64,000 nucleotides of DNA from Bryobacterales bacterium KBS 96 (GTDB lineage: Bacteria > Acidobacteriota > Terriglobia > Bryobacterales > Bryobacteraceae). The stretch spans positions 2,086,629 through 2,150,628 of the forward strand of contig KB906767.1 of assembly GCA_000381625.1 (NCBI GenBank). The letters run 5' to 3'. Both the position numbers and the translations under genes were made by a program. This document shows, piece by piece, positions 28,001-37,351 of this stretch. Position 1 is the stretch's first letter; every line of letters starts with the position of its first letter. The notes beneath the pieces were generated by a model. It saw nothing but the letters and a program-made list of their open reading frames with translations, was not told the origin of the DNA and made no database searches.

Positions 28001-30968
28001 AATCGTCGCCGACCTTATACGTTTTCGCGCCGGTCGGATCCACAGGGTGGACACCCAACTTCACGAAGCGCGCGAGGTACGGCCGTAGCTTCGCTCGATC
28101 CGGCAGGAGACCTTGGAAGCTGGGGTCATCGAGTGTTTCCGTGATTTCAGTCAGCGGAATGGCCGGGTCTTCGGCGCTGGCAAGAAGCCTGCGGACCAGT
28201 TTCATCTCGTTAAGAACCTCGTCTGCGGCAGGATCGTTGTCGTCAAGCGTTGCAAATTTGCCTTTCAGGCGTTGAAGTTCAGCCTTGAGATCGGGCGAAC
28301 CGGACCTTCCCGCAGCCACCTCCCGAATCGCTTCGACCAAAATCTGTCTTGCAAGATCTTCGTGATGTCGGCGCTCAATGTCCAGCGCAGCTTTGGCGGC
28401 ATCCTGTCGACTGTCGGAGAACGACACGAGCTTTGCCTCGGACGAATCGTGCCGAAGAACTTCGAAAACCTCGGTCGCCAGCAACTGCGTGGTCTTTGCA
28501 AAGCCGGCCCTGAAGTTCCGAAGCGGGGAGAGGCGATAGCCTTTTTTCCTGCGTTCATAGCTCGTGCCACAGGCCGGACATGAATAGGGAACGCATGAAC
28601 CGGGGTCCGAGGCCGACCTCTGGTGGTGATCGAGCCTGTTCGGATTCCGTTCGTAAAAGTAGCCGTGAATTTCCCCCGATTGCGCCCAGGGATCAAATTG
28701 GGTCTTTGCTATGCGGATAACACCGGTGGCCGGATCGAGCGAGGCCCGCCGCCAGCCGGTAAGTGCCGCGCCTAATGGTGAGCCAGCCGGCGGAACGCTC
28801 ACGCTCGGCCAAAAGACGCCGAACATTTCTGCAGACAGCTCTTCAAAAAGTTGGGAACTGGCAGTATCCGGCAAACCGTCCAAGTCCGGATCGATAGGGA
28901 GAAGCTCAAGGACGCTGGCATCGCGTCGCTTGCCCTTCATGCCGCCGAAGAACATTTCGCCACAACATTCGCAGTACACCAACTCCAACAGTCGCCGCTC
29001 AACTCCATCCACCTTCGTAAAGCGAAGACCCCGCTCTACTGTCAGCGAGCCGATCAATCGGTTCTCGGTATTTGCTCCATTGGCGTTAACCGGCAGCAAC
29101 GCGGGCGCAAACAGTCCTTCTATGCTTCGGAAGAAAAGGTGAACCCGGAACGATACGGTGTCGAGCGGTTTCGAATCCGGGTACCAACTGCTGAACGAGT
29201 CACCGAGTCCGCGAATCACGAAGAGGCCGCGCAGTGCCCGAACGGCTCCAGCGGAATCATCTTCGAACAGGTTGCGGCAGATCGCACTGAGGGCCGTGGG
29301 ACGAGCCTTGATGCCGCCTTCTTCGCGACAGACCTTTTCGAGATGAAGTCCGGCGCGCTCGATACAAATCTTGACCACACTTTCCAGTGCGTCATTCGTG
29401 CTTTCCGGAGCCAATTCGGCGCAGACGGCCCTCCACGACGGCTCGACGGTTTGCGGAGGTCGAGGAGCGGCCAAGACCTCATCGCCTCCTCCGAAAGCCG
29501 CGAGGAAGTCCGCGAACGGCTGCTGCTCAAGGTTTTTTCGGCCGATCGTTTCGGTCATCGGAATACCGGCCAGGACACAGCTGCGCCATTGCTCTTTCGT
29601 CCGTGAGCCGCTTTCATCGGGTCTCGACCAGCTACCATTCGAGCCGAAAAAATCCCAAAGATACTGCAAGCTGGCGCTACCCGCCGCGCCATCGACTGGG
29701 AGCGATGCGCTCGAGGCCAGAATTCGGAGTTTGTATCGATGTCGGCTGTCATCTAGCCCCAGGCGCTGAATCAACAAGCGCAAGAGAAAGCTCAGCTCCG
29801 TTCCGGCGGATCCCCGTTGGAGGTGGAGTTCGTCCAGGATCAGGAAAAAATACGCGTCGTCGTCAGAAACGAGCCAGTCACGCGTTTGCCCGAAGATTGG
29901 TTCATCGACTTCACGAGCCAGCATGGCGTTCAACATGCTCGTGTTGGTGATCAGGATGTCGGGCGGATATGCCTGCATGTCCCAACGGCTGGTCATTTCG
30001 TTCCCATCCACCGACGGGAAGAGGTACCGTGCATCCCGGTCACGGTGACCGCATGCCGCTTCGTGCGTCTCCTGCATTTCGCAGACGGCTTTGAAAAGCT
30101 TCCTGAGCTTGCCCTCGCGACGCTTGTACTCGTCAGGCTCCGGCGTCGGGTCCTTGTGATAGCCCGTGACCGGAGTCGAAGACGTGTACTTGCCGAGGAA
30201 AATCCTGTTCCCGTTGAAATACATGTCCATGCATGACCGGGCTTCGTCCGAATCCAAGGCACGACGGAGCCTGGCGAGCTGGTCTTCGACCAGCGCGTTC
30301 ATCGGGTACAGGATCAGAGCACGGACTGCCGGCGTACGTTTTTCGCCGTGACGCTGAGCGACGAAGGGCGTGCCGTCAGGATTCTTTTTCAGTGGACGAT
30401 TCGGGAGTGCAGTGTAGGAGGCATACGGATCACCGGTGACGTCTTGCCACCAGCGGCGCGACAGGAAACCGGGTTCCGGAACCCGCCAACCGACCGCTTC
30501 GCGTGCAAGCTGAGCGAATACCGGAAGGAGGAAGGCTTCAGTTTTGCCAGAGCCCGTGCCGGACGCCACGATCGTCGGATTTCCCGGAACGACCCCACGC
30601 CTCAGCATCTCGGCTTGATGCACGTAAGGTCTGTGTTTCGCTCTCGGAAAGCCTCCGCTACCGTCCGGCTTTTCCGTCTCGAACAAGCCCGACAGGGCGA
30701 GACGGACGAAGGCTTCGCGCTCTTGCACACCTAAGCCGGGCACACGCTCATCTGTCGGACTTCCGTGCACCAGCTCGTGGAGCTTGAAATCGGCATTCCG
30801 GTATCGGGTGATCGGCTCGACAATCGGCTCCGTACATAACGAGCCAGCGGTTTCGAGAAGTTGACGACGTTCTGTCGAGATCGCGCGATCGCGGATATAG
30901 AAAGCGGTTTCCAGGTAACTTATGTAGAAGTCCCTGATTCGGTTAAATGCACCAGTCGGATCAATCAT
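24993..30968 (-). CDS. druE: DruE-type giant DEAD/DEAH-box helicase with DUF1998
   Basis: 1991 aa superfamily 2 helicase. Walker A is ASGTGSGKTEAF (about 135-146) and the DEAH-like box is LILDELHLQRG (about 379). Motif VI is QQRVGRAGRRGQAF near 1285. Cysteine pairs that probably bind zinc occur near 667 (CECCGEMF), 796, 1160 (CTQCGRVH...CTRC) and 1560 (CARCGSWH...CKSC). The C-terminal DUF1998/MrfA-like region has RESCYLCLQRYGNQ near 1854. The size and domain set are those of DruE, the common core of Druantia defence. It lies 13 bp downstream of the preceding gene. Other DUF1998 helicases (DrmB of DISARM, MrfA, DpdJ) are shorter or have other partners. Confidence 0.88.
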   Translation of the reverse strand: MIDPTGAFNRIRDFYISYLETAFYIRDRAISTERRQLLETAGSLCTEPIVEPITRYRNADFKLHELVHGSPTDERVPGLGVQEREAFVRLALSGLFETEKPDGSGGFPRAKHRPYVHQAEMLRRGVVPGNPTIVASGTGSGKTEAFLLPVFAQLAREAVGWRVPEPGFLSRRWWQDVTGDPYASYTALPNRPLKKNPDGTPFVAQRHGEKRTPAVRALILYPMNALVEDQLARLRRALDSDEARSCMDMYFNGNRIFLGKYTSSTPVTGYHKDPTPEPDEYKRREGKLRKLFKAVCEMQETHEAACGHRDRDARYLFPSVDGNEMTSRWDMQAYPPDILITNTSMLNAMLAREVDEPIFGQTRDWLVSDDDAYFFLILDELHLQRGSAGTELSFLLRLLIQRLGLDDSRHRYKLRILASSASLPVDGAAGSASLQYLWDFFGSNGSWSRPDESGSRTKEQWRSCVLAGIPMTETIGRKNLEQQPFADFLAAFGGGDEVLAAPRPPQTVEPSWRAVCAELAPESTNDALESVVKICIERAGLHLEKVCREEGGIKARPTALSAICRNLFEDDSAGAVRALRGLFVIRGLGDSFSSWYPDSKPLDTVSFRVHLFFRSIEGLFAPALLPVNANGANTENRLIGSLTVERGLRFTKVDGVERRLLELVYCECCGEMFFGGMKGKRRDASVLELLPIDPDLDGLPDTASSQLFEELSAEMFGVFWPSVSVPPAGSPLGAALTGWRRASLDPATGVIRIAKTQFDPWAQSGEIHGYFYERNPNRLDHHQRSASDPGSCVPYSCPACGTSYERRKKGYRLSPLRNFRAGFAKTTQLLATEVFEVLRHDSSEAKLVSFSDSRQDAAKAALDIERRHHEDLARQILVEAIREVAAGRSGSPDLKAELQRLKGKFATLDDNDPAADEVLNEMKLVRRLLASAEDPAIPLTEITETLDDPSFQGLLPDRAKLRPYLARFVKLGVHPVDPTGAKTYKVGDDWHRGWFEFFTPDGEAVDWKDVPAHRNDHDDVRRAIVRDSLETIAQAIFNKTYFALEETGLGYVTVPLSSVRDADDQNVLAAYVRVLGDSYRLNESKYDNPAKEWTDVQDIGANDRVLRFATAVFGDTTQARTELSRILVILEAQRHAGGIIHTGRLSVRVPGSTDLYWRCTQCGRVHLHRGAGVCTRCFTALGQSATGLIEELRQTNFLGKRVERGEPLFRVRCEELTGQTDDPAERQRRFRGILFPAPAPLEAEAKFIDLLAVTTTMEVGIDIGPLRAVFQANMPPQRFNYQQRVGRAGRRGQAFSSVMTVCRSKSHDLYYFRHPERITGDPPPPPFLTKRQVIIARRLLRKAWLAKAFENVRAECRRNGINYPGDDASPDIHGEFIPSRDYFDPASGWENSLRKELDRTRADRDRFAAVLVADSEISLGSVLAKLEPDDVISEIREARVLLANDVRDGLAHTLAEAGYLPMFGMPTRVRNLYVDILDDDDDYQREWSTIDRDLDLAIFEFAPGSVIVKDKQQHRSIGFTGQPPNPFRPGSSNNPQTLTPFTPALGDPFWLVQCARCGSWHRFDTKPSDEDCKSCDYLLPVDAVSECVTPAGFRTDLKPRLINENDRFGTKHRSITAEFRELRLSPGGSNISTYFLGQARTYRLNRGEAQTGNTGVVTFTGFSVDGYSHPVPKTRHTRLAAQSIARDLVPANQYQPDASVISRDNVWLAAAKTTDSLFVAATRVQPGLRLERVSGDRVITSVRAAALSATFIMVHRAALDLDIDPEEFDIIDPRVYMTDGAPVPVLQITDHLVNGSGFCERLEARDANGVPYVATMIRSAVRDATAFPLKDYRGIKDNLDHAEQCRESCYLCLQRYGNQSYHGLLDWRLGLSFLEAIDDPDFRCGLDGNFDTSPSLSDWRTLANAYATALVNNYQSNGEVREFGKLTAFRLDRKQNRWALVVHPLWDVDNPTGILAEAVQQIGSPPEFADTFELSRRQVQARERLRREWNS

Positions 30969-30981
30969 CAGAGCTCCCGCG

Positions 30982-33111
30982 TCATGCGTCCCGGTTTACC
31001 CTCATACCCCACCTCTCGAAAAGCTCCGTTACCCTGTCAACAACAGGGACGTCCGTCGAGATGGCGACCGGGGCTTCGTCCAAAACGACATCTGGCTGAA
31101 CGCCCCGAGAGAGAAGATAGGGCACGACACCGATTTCGGCCAAAATCGTGGCCCTCTGGACTTCTTCGAGCGCCGCGGCGGTGACATCGATCGCCGCCGC
31201 AAGTCGTCGCAGCATTTCTCGGTAGAGCGGACTGCCATCGGCGTGACGCAGGAAATGTCTGGCGAGCACGCCCGTATCGGATGGCGCCGCTTCCTCTTCG
31301 ATGGTCCTCCCCCACTCTGTCCAATCCCGATGGGTCAATCGGAGCAGTGGAAGCGCGTCCCCCTTGTTCTGCTCGACCGGCTTCGGACAAGCGTTCTTGC
31401 TGGCATCAATGAAAGTCGAACATGACCATAACTCGGTAGAGAGCGGCAGTGCCAATGGAGAGTCGATCAGAACTCCGGCAAGCAGGAGGTTCGAGGGCCA
31501 CATGCCAGCTGCCGTGGGATAGGGTCCGGAAGACGCAGTCGGCTTCCCGTGAGCAGCAACGTAGCTGCGTAAGACCGGCATCAACACGCTATCGATCTGA
31601 GACAAATTCGCATTGTCGAAAACGAGCAAGACGAGGTCATCGGATCGGTCCGCTCCGGCGATGACCTCTCCGACGGTGCCTACCGTGTAGGGCGACGTTG
31701 TCGGCAGACTCGAAAGTTCTGTCGGAGAAGTATGGGTCGGTCCTATCGTGACGAAGTGGACAGCCCCTCCGAACAATGTTTTTGCCGACGCGAGCAGTGC
31801 GTCCCTGGCCAACCCGCCGAAAAGCATCGGCACGTAACCCGATGCCCACGAAGAAAGCAGTGCTGCCGGCAAGATACAGCCGAGCCCGCTGTGCTCGAAA
31901 CCCCGTCGAAACGTGGCCGTCAACTGTGACACCTGAAGCGGTTCGGCCTGCGGCGTCGATATCTGGGTCAAGGGTCGGTCGACCGGAGGCACAGCGCTGC
32001 CCGTCGGGAATAGCGCCGCGCGGATCAACGCCACGTCCGACAGGAACGAAGTGGCACTCTTGCCAATCTCCTCGAACTTATTCTGAATCCGACTGTCGAA
32101 GCCCGCCAGCAACTCGGTTTGCTCGTTCTTCGAGGTCGCTATCTCGGCCTGCAGCCGCTGGTATTCCGTCCGCAGATCGTTGTTCTTCTCTTCCAATCCG
32201 GTCCGTTTCGTTTCCAGTTCCGTCAAATCCGCCCGCCGCTCTTCGATGGCGCGCTTTACCGCCTGTTCTGTCGCAGCCGAGATCAGTGCTTTTACGGGCG
32301 CCAGAGACAGAAGATCAGGAACCGCATCTTCACCCAGTGCGACTCCGTCGCTGGCGCGTTCCGCCATTTTGTGGAGCCGTTTCAGCCGCTGGGTGTTGAG
32401 CGCATTCAGGGAACTCTTCTCAAGGGCAACGGTGTATGCCCCGATCATCTTGACCGTCAGCTTGGCGGTCTCGATTTCGGCCAATGGCATCTCCTTAATT
32501 TCGCGCAGGACGCGCCGCACGAAAACCGAATTCGACGAGAAATCGACCTCGCCCACTCTGCGGATGCCGTTCTCGGGAGGCAAGAAGAGATGGCCTTCCC
32601 AGTCGGCTAACGAGCTATCGGCGCTCACCCGGCTCAACGGAACGACGCCGTCTTTCTCTTCGAGAAAAATTCGCTTATCACGGATCGTGAGATCCAACGG
32701 GCCGACAATGGAGCCGGAACTGTCACGAAAAACGAGGCGTTTGCTTGCACAACGGTCGAACGGGATTCCCTCGTCGAGAAGGAGTGACCTGACATCTTCC
32801 GAATCTTGCGCAGTCGGAAGATCGATCAATTCGACAGGTGGGACCGGAGTGCCCTTGACGCCGTAGTAATCGTGGTGTTCGGCCGCAGCATCATAAGTCC
32901 ATGACGGCTCGATTTGGAACGTCCATGCCCTGTAAAGCTCCGCATCGGCGACGGGTTGCCACCAGCTCACCACACCAGAATTCGGGAAATCCTCTTCGGG
33001 CGCTATCCAATGTGACTTGTCCGTGGAAGCCTGGAACTTCGGTCTGAGGCGTGCTCCGGGTCGCTTTCCGGCACCGAAACGCTCGACGAATCCGAGAAGC
33101 AGCTGAGCCAT
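30982..33111 (-). CDS. Druantia type II component (DruG position), coiled-coil protein with ATPase-like C-terminal half
   Basis: 709 aa, no catalytic family recognised. Residues about 280-355 are a strong coiled coil (RRADLTELETKRTGLEEK, EYQRLQAEIATSKNEQ). The C-terminal half has an alpha/beta pattern like an AAA ATPase: LVLLVFDNANLSQIDS resembles Walker B, and NLLLAGVLIDSP resembles the strand before a sensor. The expected Walker A region reads GYVPMLFGGLARDAL without Lys/Thr, so it may not hydrolyse ATP. The gene sits between the 991-aa gene (24 bp gap) and druE (13 bp gap), the druG position. The DruG name rests on position and neighbours only. Confidence 0.65.
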   Translation of the reverse strand: MAQLLLGFVERFGAGKRPGARLRPKFQASTDKSHWIAPEEDFPNSGVVSWWQPVADAELYRAWTFQIEPSWTYDAAAEHHDYYGVKGTPVPPVELIDLPTAQDSEDVRSLLLDEGIPFDRCASKRLVFRDSSGSIVGPLDLTIRDKRIFLEEKDGVVPLSRVSADSSLADWEGHLFLPPENGIRRVGEVDFSSNSVFVRRVLREIKEMPLAEIETAKLTVKMIGAYTVALEKSSLNALNTQRLKRLHKMAERASDGVALGEDAVPDLLSLAPVKALISAATEQAVKRAIEERRADLTELETKRTGLEEKNNDLRTEYQRLQAEIATSKNEQTELLAGFDSRIQNKFEEIGKSATSFLSDVALIRAALFPTGSAVPPVDRPLTQISTPQAEPLQVSQLTATFRRGFEHSGLGCILPAALLSSWASGYVPMLFGGLARDALLASAKTLFGGAVHFVTIGPTHTSPTELSSLPTTSPYTVGTVGEVIAGADRSDDLVLLVFDNANLSQIDSVLMPVLRSYVAAHGKPTASSGPYPTAAGMWPSNLLLAGVLIDSPLALPLSTELWSCSTFIDASKNACPKPVEQNKGDALPLLRLTHRDWTEWGRTIEEEAAPSDTGVLARHFLRHADGSPLYREMLRRLAAAIDVTAAALEEVQRATILAEIGVVPYLLSRGVQPDVVLDEAPVAISTDVPVVDRVTELFERWGMRVNRDA

Positions 33112-33135
33112 CAGACCTTCCCTCTCCGGCGCGAA

Positions 33136-36111
33136 TCAACGAATGCATAAAGCCTCGGCAGCGCCGACAAAGGCACGGACCCAGGGGGCCAGCAATCCGG
33201 AACACGCACAGATCTCGTCGAGGGTCTGCTTCAGCTTGGCGGGTACGGGAATCTGAGGGCCGACACCAGTGCGGCAAATCGTGCTGAGCGCGGTCGCTGT
33301 CAATGGGGAAATCGATCGAGCAACATCGAACTTGTGCGGCCACATCTTTGCCAGCACCGAATCGCGAGACCGATCATCGTGAAAGGTGTACCGGTAAGCG
33401 CGGTCGCCATCACGCAGTGTTACCGGACCGGAATTCATGGGTGCCGTCCACGCAACGGCTCGCGCGGCTGGCAACGGAAGATAGAGGCTGTCGCCCTGAC
33501 TGTGCATCGTTCGGTCTGAATCTACGGTGAAGACGGGTAGGTCAGCCAGCGTCAGCGCAGCCAAAACCGCCCAAGTTCTCGACCGTGTCCACCACAGCAG
33601 TGCGCCGTCCTTATAGAGCTTGTAGCGGTCGGGACCGTCGTCCCGGCGACACCAATCCAAAGAAATTCCCGAAACCGACTCCGACGAGGGACGATCATTG
33701 AAGCTCCGTCTGCTCCAGTCCCACTTCTTGAAAAAGGGCCAGGAATCGCCTGCGTTCGAAGAAAACGCGGTCGCCGTCGCCTTGACATCGGCCAGCAACT
33801 CTTCCGGTGCGCGTACCTGAACAATCTCGGACAAGTCCAGCTCAGTCGCGAGTTCGGTCAGCGGAGCAAGACGATCAGATCGGCAACGTGGCAACGACGG
33901 GACGAGCGGCGAAACGGAACGGCGCGGGATGTTGGTCAGCCGCAGTACGGACGCCAATGCGTCGAAACGCTCCAGCAGGTAGGGCGGTACCAGTCCGGTC
34001 AGGACACCTTCGTAAAGACCTTGGCGGCGGTGAACCACCAGTTGCGGTAATCGCCCGAAATAGACTCGCGCTCGCCAACGTGCGTCCGCGAGTACATCGA
34101 ACATGCCACCCTCGAGCCATCCTCGAAGGACGGGCCAAATCTTTGCGGCCTCAAGCCCGAGTTCGCCCGTCATGATCTCGACGAGTTCTCCTTCGGACAG
34201 ACCACGCTGCGCGGAGAAGCGCGACGAAAGGAGGTTTATCAGCGGAACGAGAGAATCCGAGGCGGAAACAGCGGAAACAGAGGACTGCACCTCGGATTCG
34301 GCATCGGCGACACGACCACGCCAGCGCGGTCCTGCACCTGCCGTTATCTGCTGAACACAATCGACAGCAGAGGCGAAGGAAAGCAGGTCGGTGCTGGTCG
34401 ACTCGACGAGCCAGCGCTCGAGCTCAGCCGGTCGTTTATAGTCGTGACTCAGCGCCGTTTCGATGAAACTGACGGTTATTTCGGCAATCGAAACCGAGGA
34501 CGCAAAGGCGACGATGCGGTGACTGCCCAATAACCGGCCCGCCGGAAGTTCCGAGTCGAATTGCCAGGTGCCCCGCTCTTCGCTCTCGGCCACAAGCGGT
34601 TGCCATTCGCCGGCAGCGAGCTCGATGCCGACCTCCTCGGCGTCCGAAACCTCCACAGTGGGCAGAATTCCCGACATGGCGATGAAGCTCGACCCGTGCC
34701 TGATTCCACCGCGGAGTTTGATCTCCGGCGGAGGAATCGTGAGACGTAGTGCGCGGACAGCTTGGAGAGACGGAAACCTTGAGATATCGGCGCCGCGGAG
34801 CCCTTCGGCCGTGAGGCCCCGCCATTCCGTCCAGCCCGGAAATGCTGATTTCCGCGCCTCCGGAAGCATGTCGGTCGAATTGAGGGCGAGCGTGAATGGT
34901 GGTTTCAGACGATCCGATACGAGGGCGCGAAGCCGCCCGGTAGACGGAAACGTTGTCGTCAAGACGAAGACATAATCGTCCGATTCTTCGAACAAGATAA
35001 AGCCGTCGGTTATGGCTGAACGGACGGTTACGAGGGCCTTCTCCGTTTCACTGTCGGCCCTCTTCGCAGAGAAGAGGATGTCCGTGAGCGTGCCGCCCAT
35101 CGGGTCAGTGAGGAGAAAGCGATATGGCGACTGCCTCGGCGTCGGCACTGCAAGCGAACGCGTGTAACCGGTGCGCAGCTCCGTATCGCTCGTGAGGTTA
35201 AGCAAAAAGCTACCGTCATCGTCCTCAAGTTCGAGGCGAACTCTCGCGCCGGCCCTTTCCACTCCGGCCTTTTGCAAACCCGCAAGGGCTACGGTCCGAA
35301 CGGCCGTCCAAAACGCTGTCTGCGCAAGGAGCGCGAAGCGCTTGCTCTTGAACGCCGCTACGAAATCCTCGAAGACGCCTTGGAAAGCACTGCTGAAGCC
35401 CGCGATATTCGCGTTGACCAAACTCAGGACCGCGTTGATTTCGGGTTCTCTCCCGTCGAGACCGTTTCGTCGCAATAATTTCGCGAGCGTCGTTTGATCC
35501 CGTCGCGAAGGGACGGCGAGCCTGATCGAATAACCGATGATCGAGTGGTGTCCGCTATCCGGAATCTGTGGCAGTCGTAATGGTCGGCATCCGGCACCCG
35601 CAACGTTCTGACGCACGGACCATGCTGCAAAGTCCTCCCACAGGGACCGGAATCGCCTGAGTAGCGGTTGCGTTTCTGTACCCAGGATCTGCGATAGCCG
35701 GACTCTCAAATCCGCAGTCCATTGCAGTTCTTCAGAGAGGTCATTCGCAACCATGCACGTCAGCAACAGGTGCGCAAGGAAAGGCGGAACGATGTCGAAA
35801 CCGGAATTCCAACGCGCACGCCGATTCCATGCATCTGCCTCAAGCGTTCGTCCGCCGATGCCCTGCTTGATCGCCTCGATGAAAGCGGCTTTGGCAGCGG
35901 TACGAGTGCGGTTGCGCCCGACAGCCTCCCACAAATTCTCACCCGTGACGTTAAGTGTTACAACGGGAGCCGCTGGTTCGCCATGTGCGGAGGCGAAAAA
36001 GTGTAGGAATAGGATGTTGTTCCAGTCGGAGACACTCCACCGTCGGATATCGTCGTGTTGCGGGCGTCGAATTTCGACTGGCATCGGCTGTGCGTGGAAG
36101 GTAGCGCGCAA
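33136..36111 (-). CDS. Druantia type II component (DruF position), large protein of unknown fold
   Basis: 991 aa, first gene of the four-gene operon. I recognise no catalytic motif. The N-terminal third is mostly helical (DIRRWSVSDWNNILFLHFFASAHG). The middle contains many beta-strands. The C-terminal third has a Trp-rich region (SWPFFKKWDWSRRSF, DGALLWWTRSRTWAVLAAL) and an interesting SLYLPLPAARAVAWTAPMNSGPV segment. By position and size it corresponds to DruF of Druantia type II. A search against known DruF families would settle it. Confidence 0.65.
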   Translation of the reverse strand: MRATFHAQPMPVEIRRPQHDDIRRWSVSDWNNILFLHFFASAHGEPAAPVVTLNVTGENLWEAVGRNRTRTAAKAAFIEAIKQGIGGRTLEADAWNRRARWNSGFDIVPPFLAHLLLTCMVANDLSEELQWTADLRVRLSQILGTETQPLLRRFRSLWEDFAAWSVRQNVAGAGCRPLRLPQIPDSGHHSIIGYSIRLAVPSRRDQTTLAKLLRRNGLDGREPEINAVLSLVNANIAGFSSAFQGVFEDFVAAFKSKRFALLAQTAFWTAVRTVALAGLQKAGVERAGARVRLELEDDDGSFLLNLTSDTELRTGYTRSLAVPTPRQSPYRFLLTDPMGGTLTDILFSAKRADSETEKALVTVRSAITDGFILFEESDDYVFVLTTTFPSTGRLRALVSDRLKPPFTLALNSTDMLPEARKSAFPGWTEWRGLTAEGLRGADISRFPSLQAVRALRLTIPPPEIKLRGGIRHGSSFIAMSGILPTVEVSDAEEVGIELAAGEWQPLVAESEERGTWQFDSELPAGRLLGSHRIVAFASSVSIAEITVSFIETALSHDYKRPAELERWLVESTSTDLLSFASAVDCVQQITAGAGPRWRGRVADAESEVQSSVSAVSASDSLVPLINLLSSRFSAQRGLSEGELVEIMTGELGLEAAKIWPVLRGWLEGGMFDVLADARWRARVYFGRLPQLVVHRRQGLYEGVLTGLVPPYLLERFDALASVLRLTNIPRRSVSPLVPSLPRCRSDRLAPLTELATELDLSEIVQVRAPEELLADVKATATAFSSNAGDSWPFFKKWDWSRRSFNDRPSSESVSGISLDWCRRDDGPDRYKLYKDGALLWWTRSRTWAVLAALTLADLPVFTVDSDRTMHSQGDSLYLPLPAARAVAWTAPMNSGPVTLRDGDRAYRYTFHDDRSRDSVLAKMWPHKFDVARSISPLTATALSTICRTGVGPQIPVPAKLKQTLDEICACSGLLAPWVRAFVGAAEALCIR

Positions 36112-36466
36112 AGCCCGGTAGATCTGCGCTCACACCTCAGAAAACTTCGGAATCAACAGGTTATCAAGACAGCGTACGATACCACACTTAGCTTAAAGCG
36201 ACGCATGACCGTTATGCGTCTTGCAGTACCAAGAGTAGCCGAGGGCTTACCGCCCGCAAAGAACCAGCCGCATTCGGCGGTTGTCCGTCGAGTGACGAGC
36301 AGATCCACCAGGCTACTGGGGAAGACGGAGAAACCTGAAACGGAACGGACGGTTGGAGAAGAACTTCATGCACCAAGACAGGTGTGTTCGGGACAAATCC
36401 CGAAAAACGCGCTTGCGGTCGCTAATTCGTGAACTAGATGGTTCCGTTGCTCACAGAGCAAGCCGC
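36112..36466 (+). other. Intergenic region upstream of the Druantia operon
   Basis: It should hold the promoter of the - strand defence operon. A perfect inverted repeat at 36200-36220 is listed separately. An 11-bp palindromic hairpin (arms GAGCAAGCCGC / GCGGCTTGCTC, about 36458-36483) overlaps the stop codon of the ArdC gene and may limit read-through. No open frame here looks real. Confidence 0.5.
36200..36220. promoter_or_regulatory. Perfect 7-bp inverted repeat upstream of the Druantia operon
   Basis: GACGCAT and ATGCGTC flank 7 bp, about 90 bp upstream of the first gene of the defence operon. It is a candidate operator or leader hairpin; no regulator is known for it. Confidence 0.35.
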
Positions 36467-37351
36467 TCATGCGGCTTGCTCTCGAGTTTGCCGGCTGAGC
36501 AGCCAGTCGACCGCTTCTTGCGCCTTGCTTGCGGCGGTAAAGATCGCGCGGTGGTCGTTCTTCATGACGGCCAACCAATTATGAATGTAAGGGGCGTTGT
36601 CGGTCTTCGGCTGCGTCTCTAGTTGTAGCTCAGCCGATAGGAATGCACTTCCAAGCTCGGCCACGAGCTCTTCGGCGGCATAGAGTTCGGAGCCAAATCG
36701 ATTTCCTAATTGCCGATTACACCGGGAGACGTGGCCACAAAAATGAATGGTCTCATGGGCCAGCGTCGAATAAAAGTAATCTGCCTTTTTGAACAACGAG
36801 AATGGCGGCATATGGATTTCGTCCGCGTTTGAGTCGTAGTACGCGCGCGTGCCGGTCTCGATGATCCGCGCCCCTGTGCGATGGAAGAAATCCTCTGCTT
36901 GTTGAATGCGCTGCGCTTCCGGTAATGCCGGCACGTTCGGAGGGCTGAACCCGTCGACCTGGTCGGCATTGAAAACGTGATACGCGCGTGCGAAGCAACG
37001 TTTACGCGAATTCTCTGTGGTTTCGTCTTCGATATTTTCTGCCTCGCTGTCGTTATCATCGCCGTAGAATTTCCAAAAGACAACGGCGGTGGATTTCTCT
37101 CCTTGCCGCACTTGGGCGCCCAGTTCTCGCCATTGCGGGTAAGTGGCCCAAAGCTGAGTTTTGTAACCGCGCTGGCTTGCCGCTGCCCACAAGACGAGGA
37201 CATTGACTCCACGGTAACGGCGTTTGTTGCCTGCATTGGACGGAAGAGATCCGAACGTATGCCACGGCATTTCAAATTTGCCGCAACCGGCTTCGATAGC
37301 TTCGATGATGCTGGCGGTGATCTTCTCGTAGATGTCTGTTTGGTTTTTCAT
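36467..37351 (-). CDS. ArdC-family antirestriction protein (zincin-like metallopeptidase)
   Basis: 294 aa from the ATG at 37351, which follows GAAAGGCAAG; the open frame begins earlier at 37438. The N-terminal ArdC_N/DUF1738 domain (about 1-120, with MPWHTFGSLPSNAGNKRRYRG and QWRELGAQVRQGEKSTAVVFWK) binds single-stranded DNA in characterised members. The C-terminal half is a zincin peptidase with the HETIHFCGH motif and a downstream Glu in AEELVAELGSAFL. ArdC proteins protect incoming mobile DNA from restriction. Here it borders a Druantia system. Confidence 0.9.
   Translation of the reverse strand: MKNQTDIYEKITASIIEAIEAGCGKFEMPWHTFGSLPSNAGNKRRYRGVNVLVLWAAASQRGYKTQLWATYPQWRELGAQVRQGEKSTAVVFWKFYGDDNDSEAENIEDETTENSRKRCFARAYHVFNADQVDGFSPPNVPALPEAQRIQQAEDFFHRTGARIIETGTRAYYDSNADEIHMPPFSLFKKADYFYSTLAHETIHFCGHVSRCNRQLGNRFGSELYAAEELVAELGSAFLSAELQLETQPKTDNAPYIHNWLAVMKNDHRAIFTAASKAQEAVDWLLSRQTREQAA

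Noticed and set aside
24993-30968. DISARM, BREX or Dpd system instead of Druantia
   Set aside because: There is no separate drmA/drmC, no pglZ/brxC, no DpdA or preQ0-pathway gene; the single about 2000-aa DUF1998 helicase with a cytosine methylase and two large unknown proteins fits Druantia type II better.
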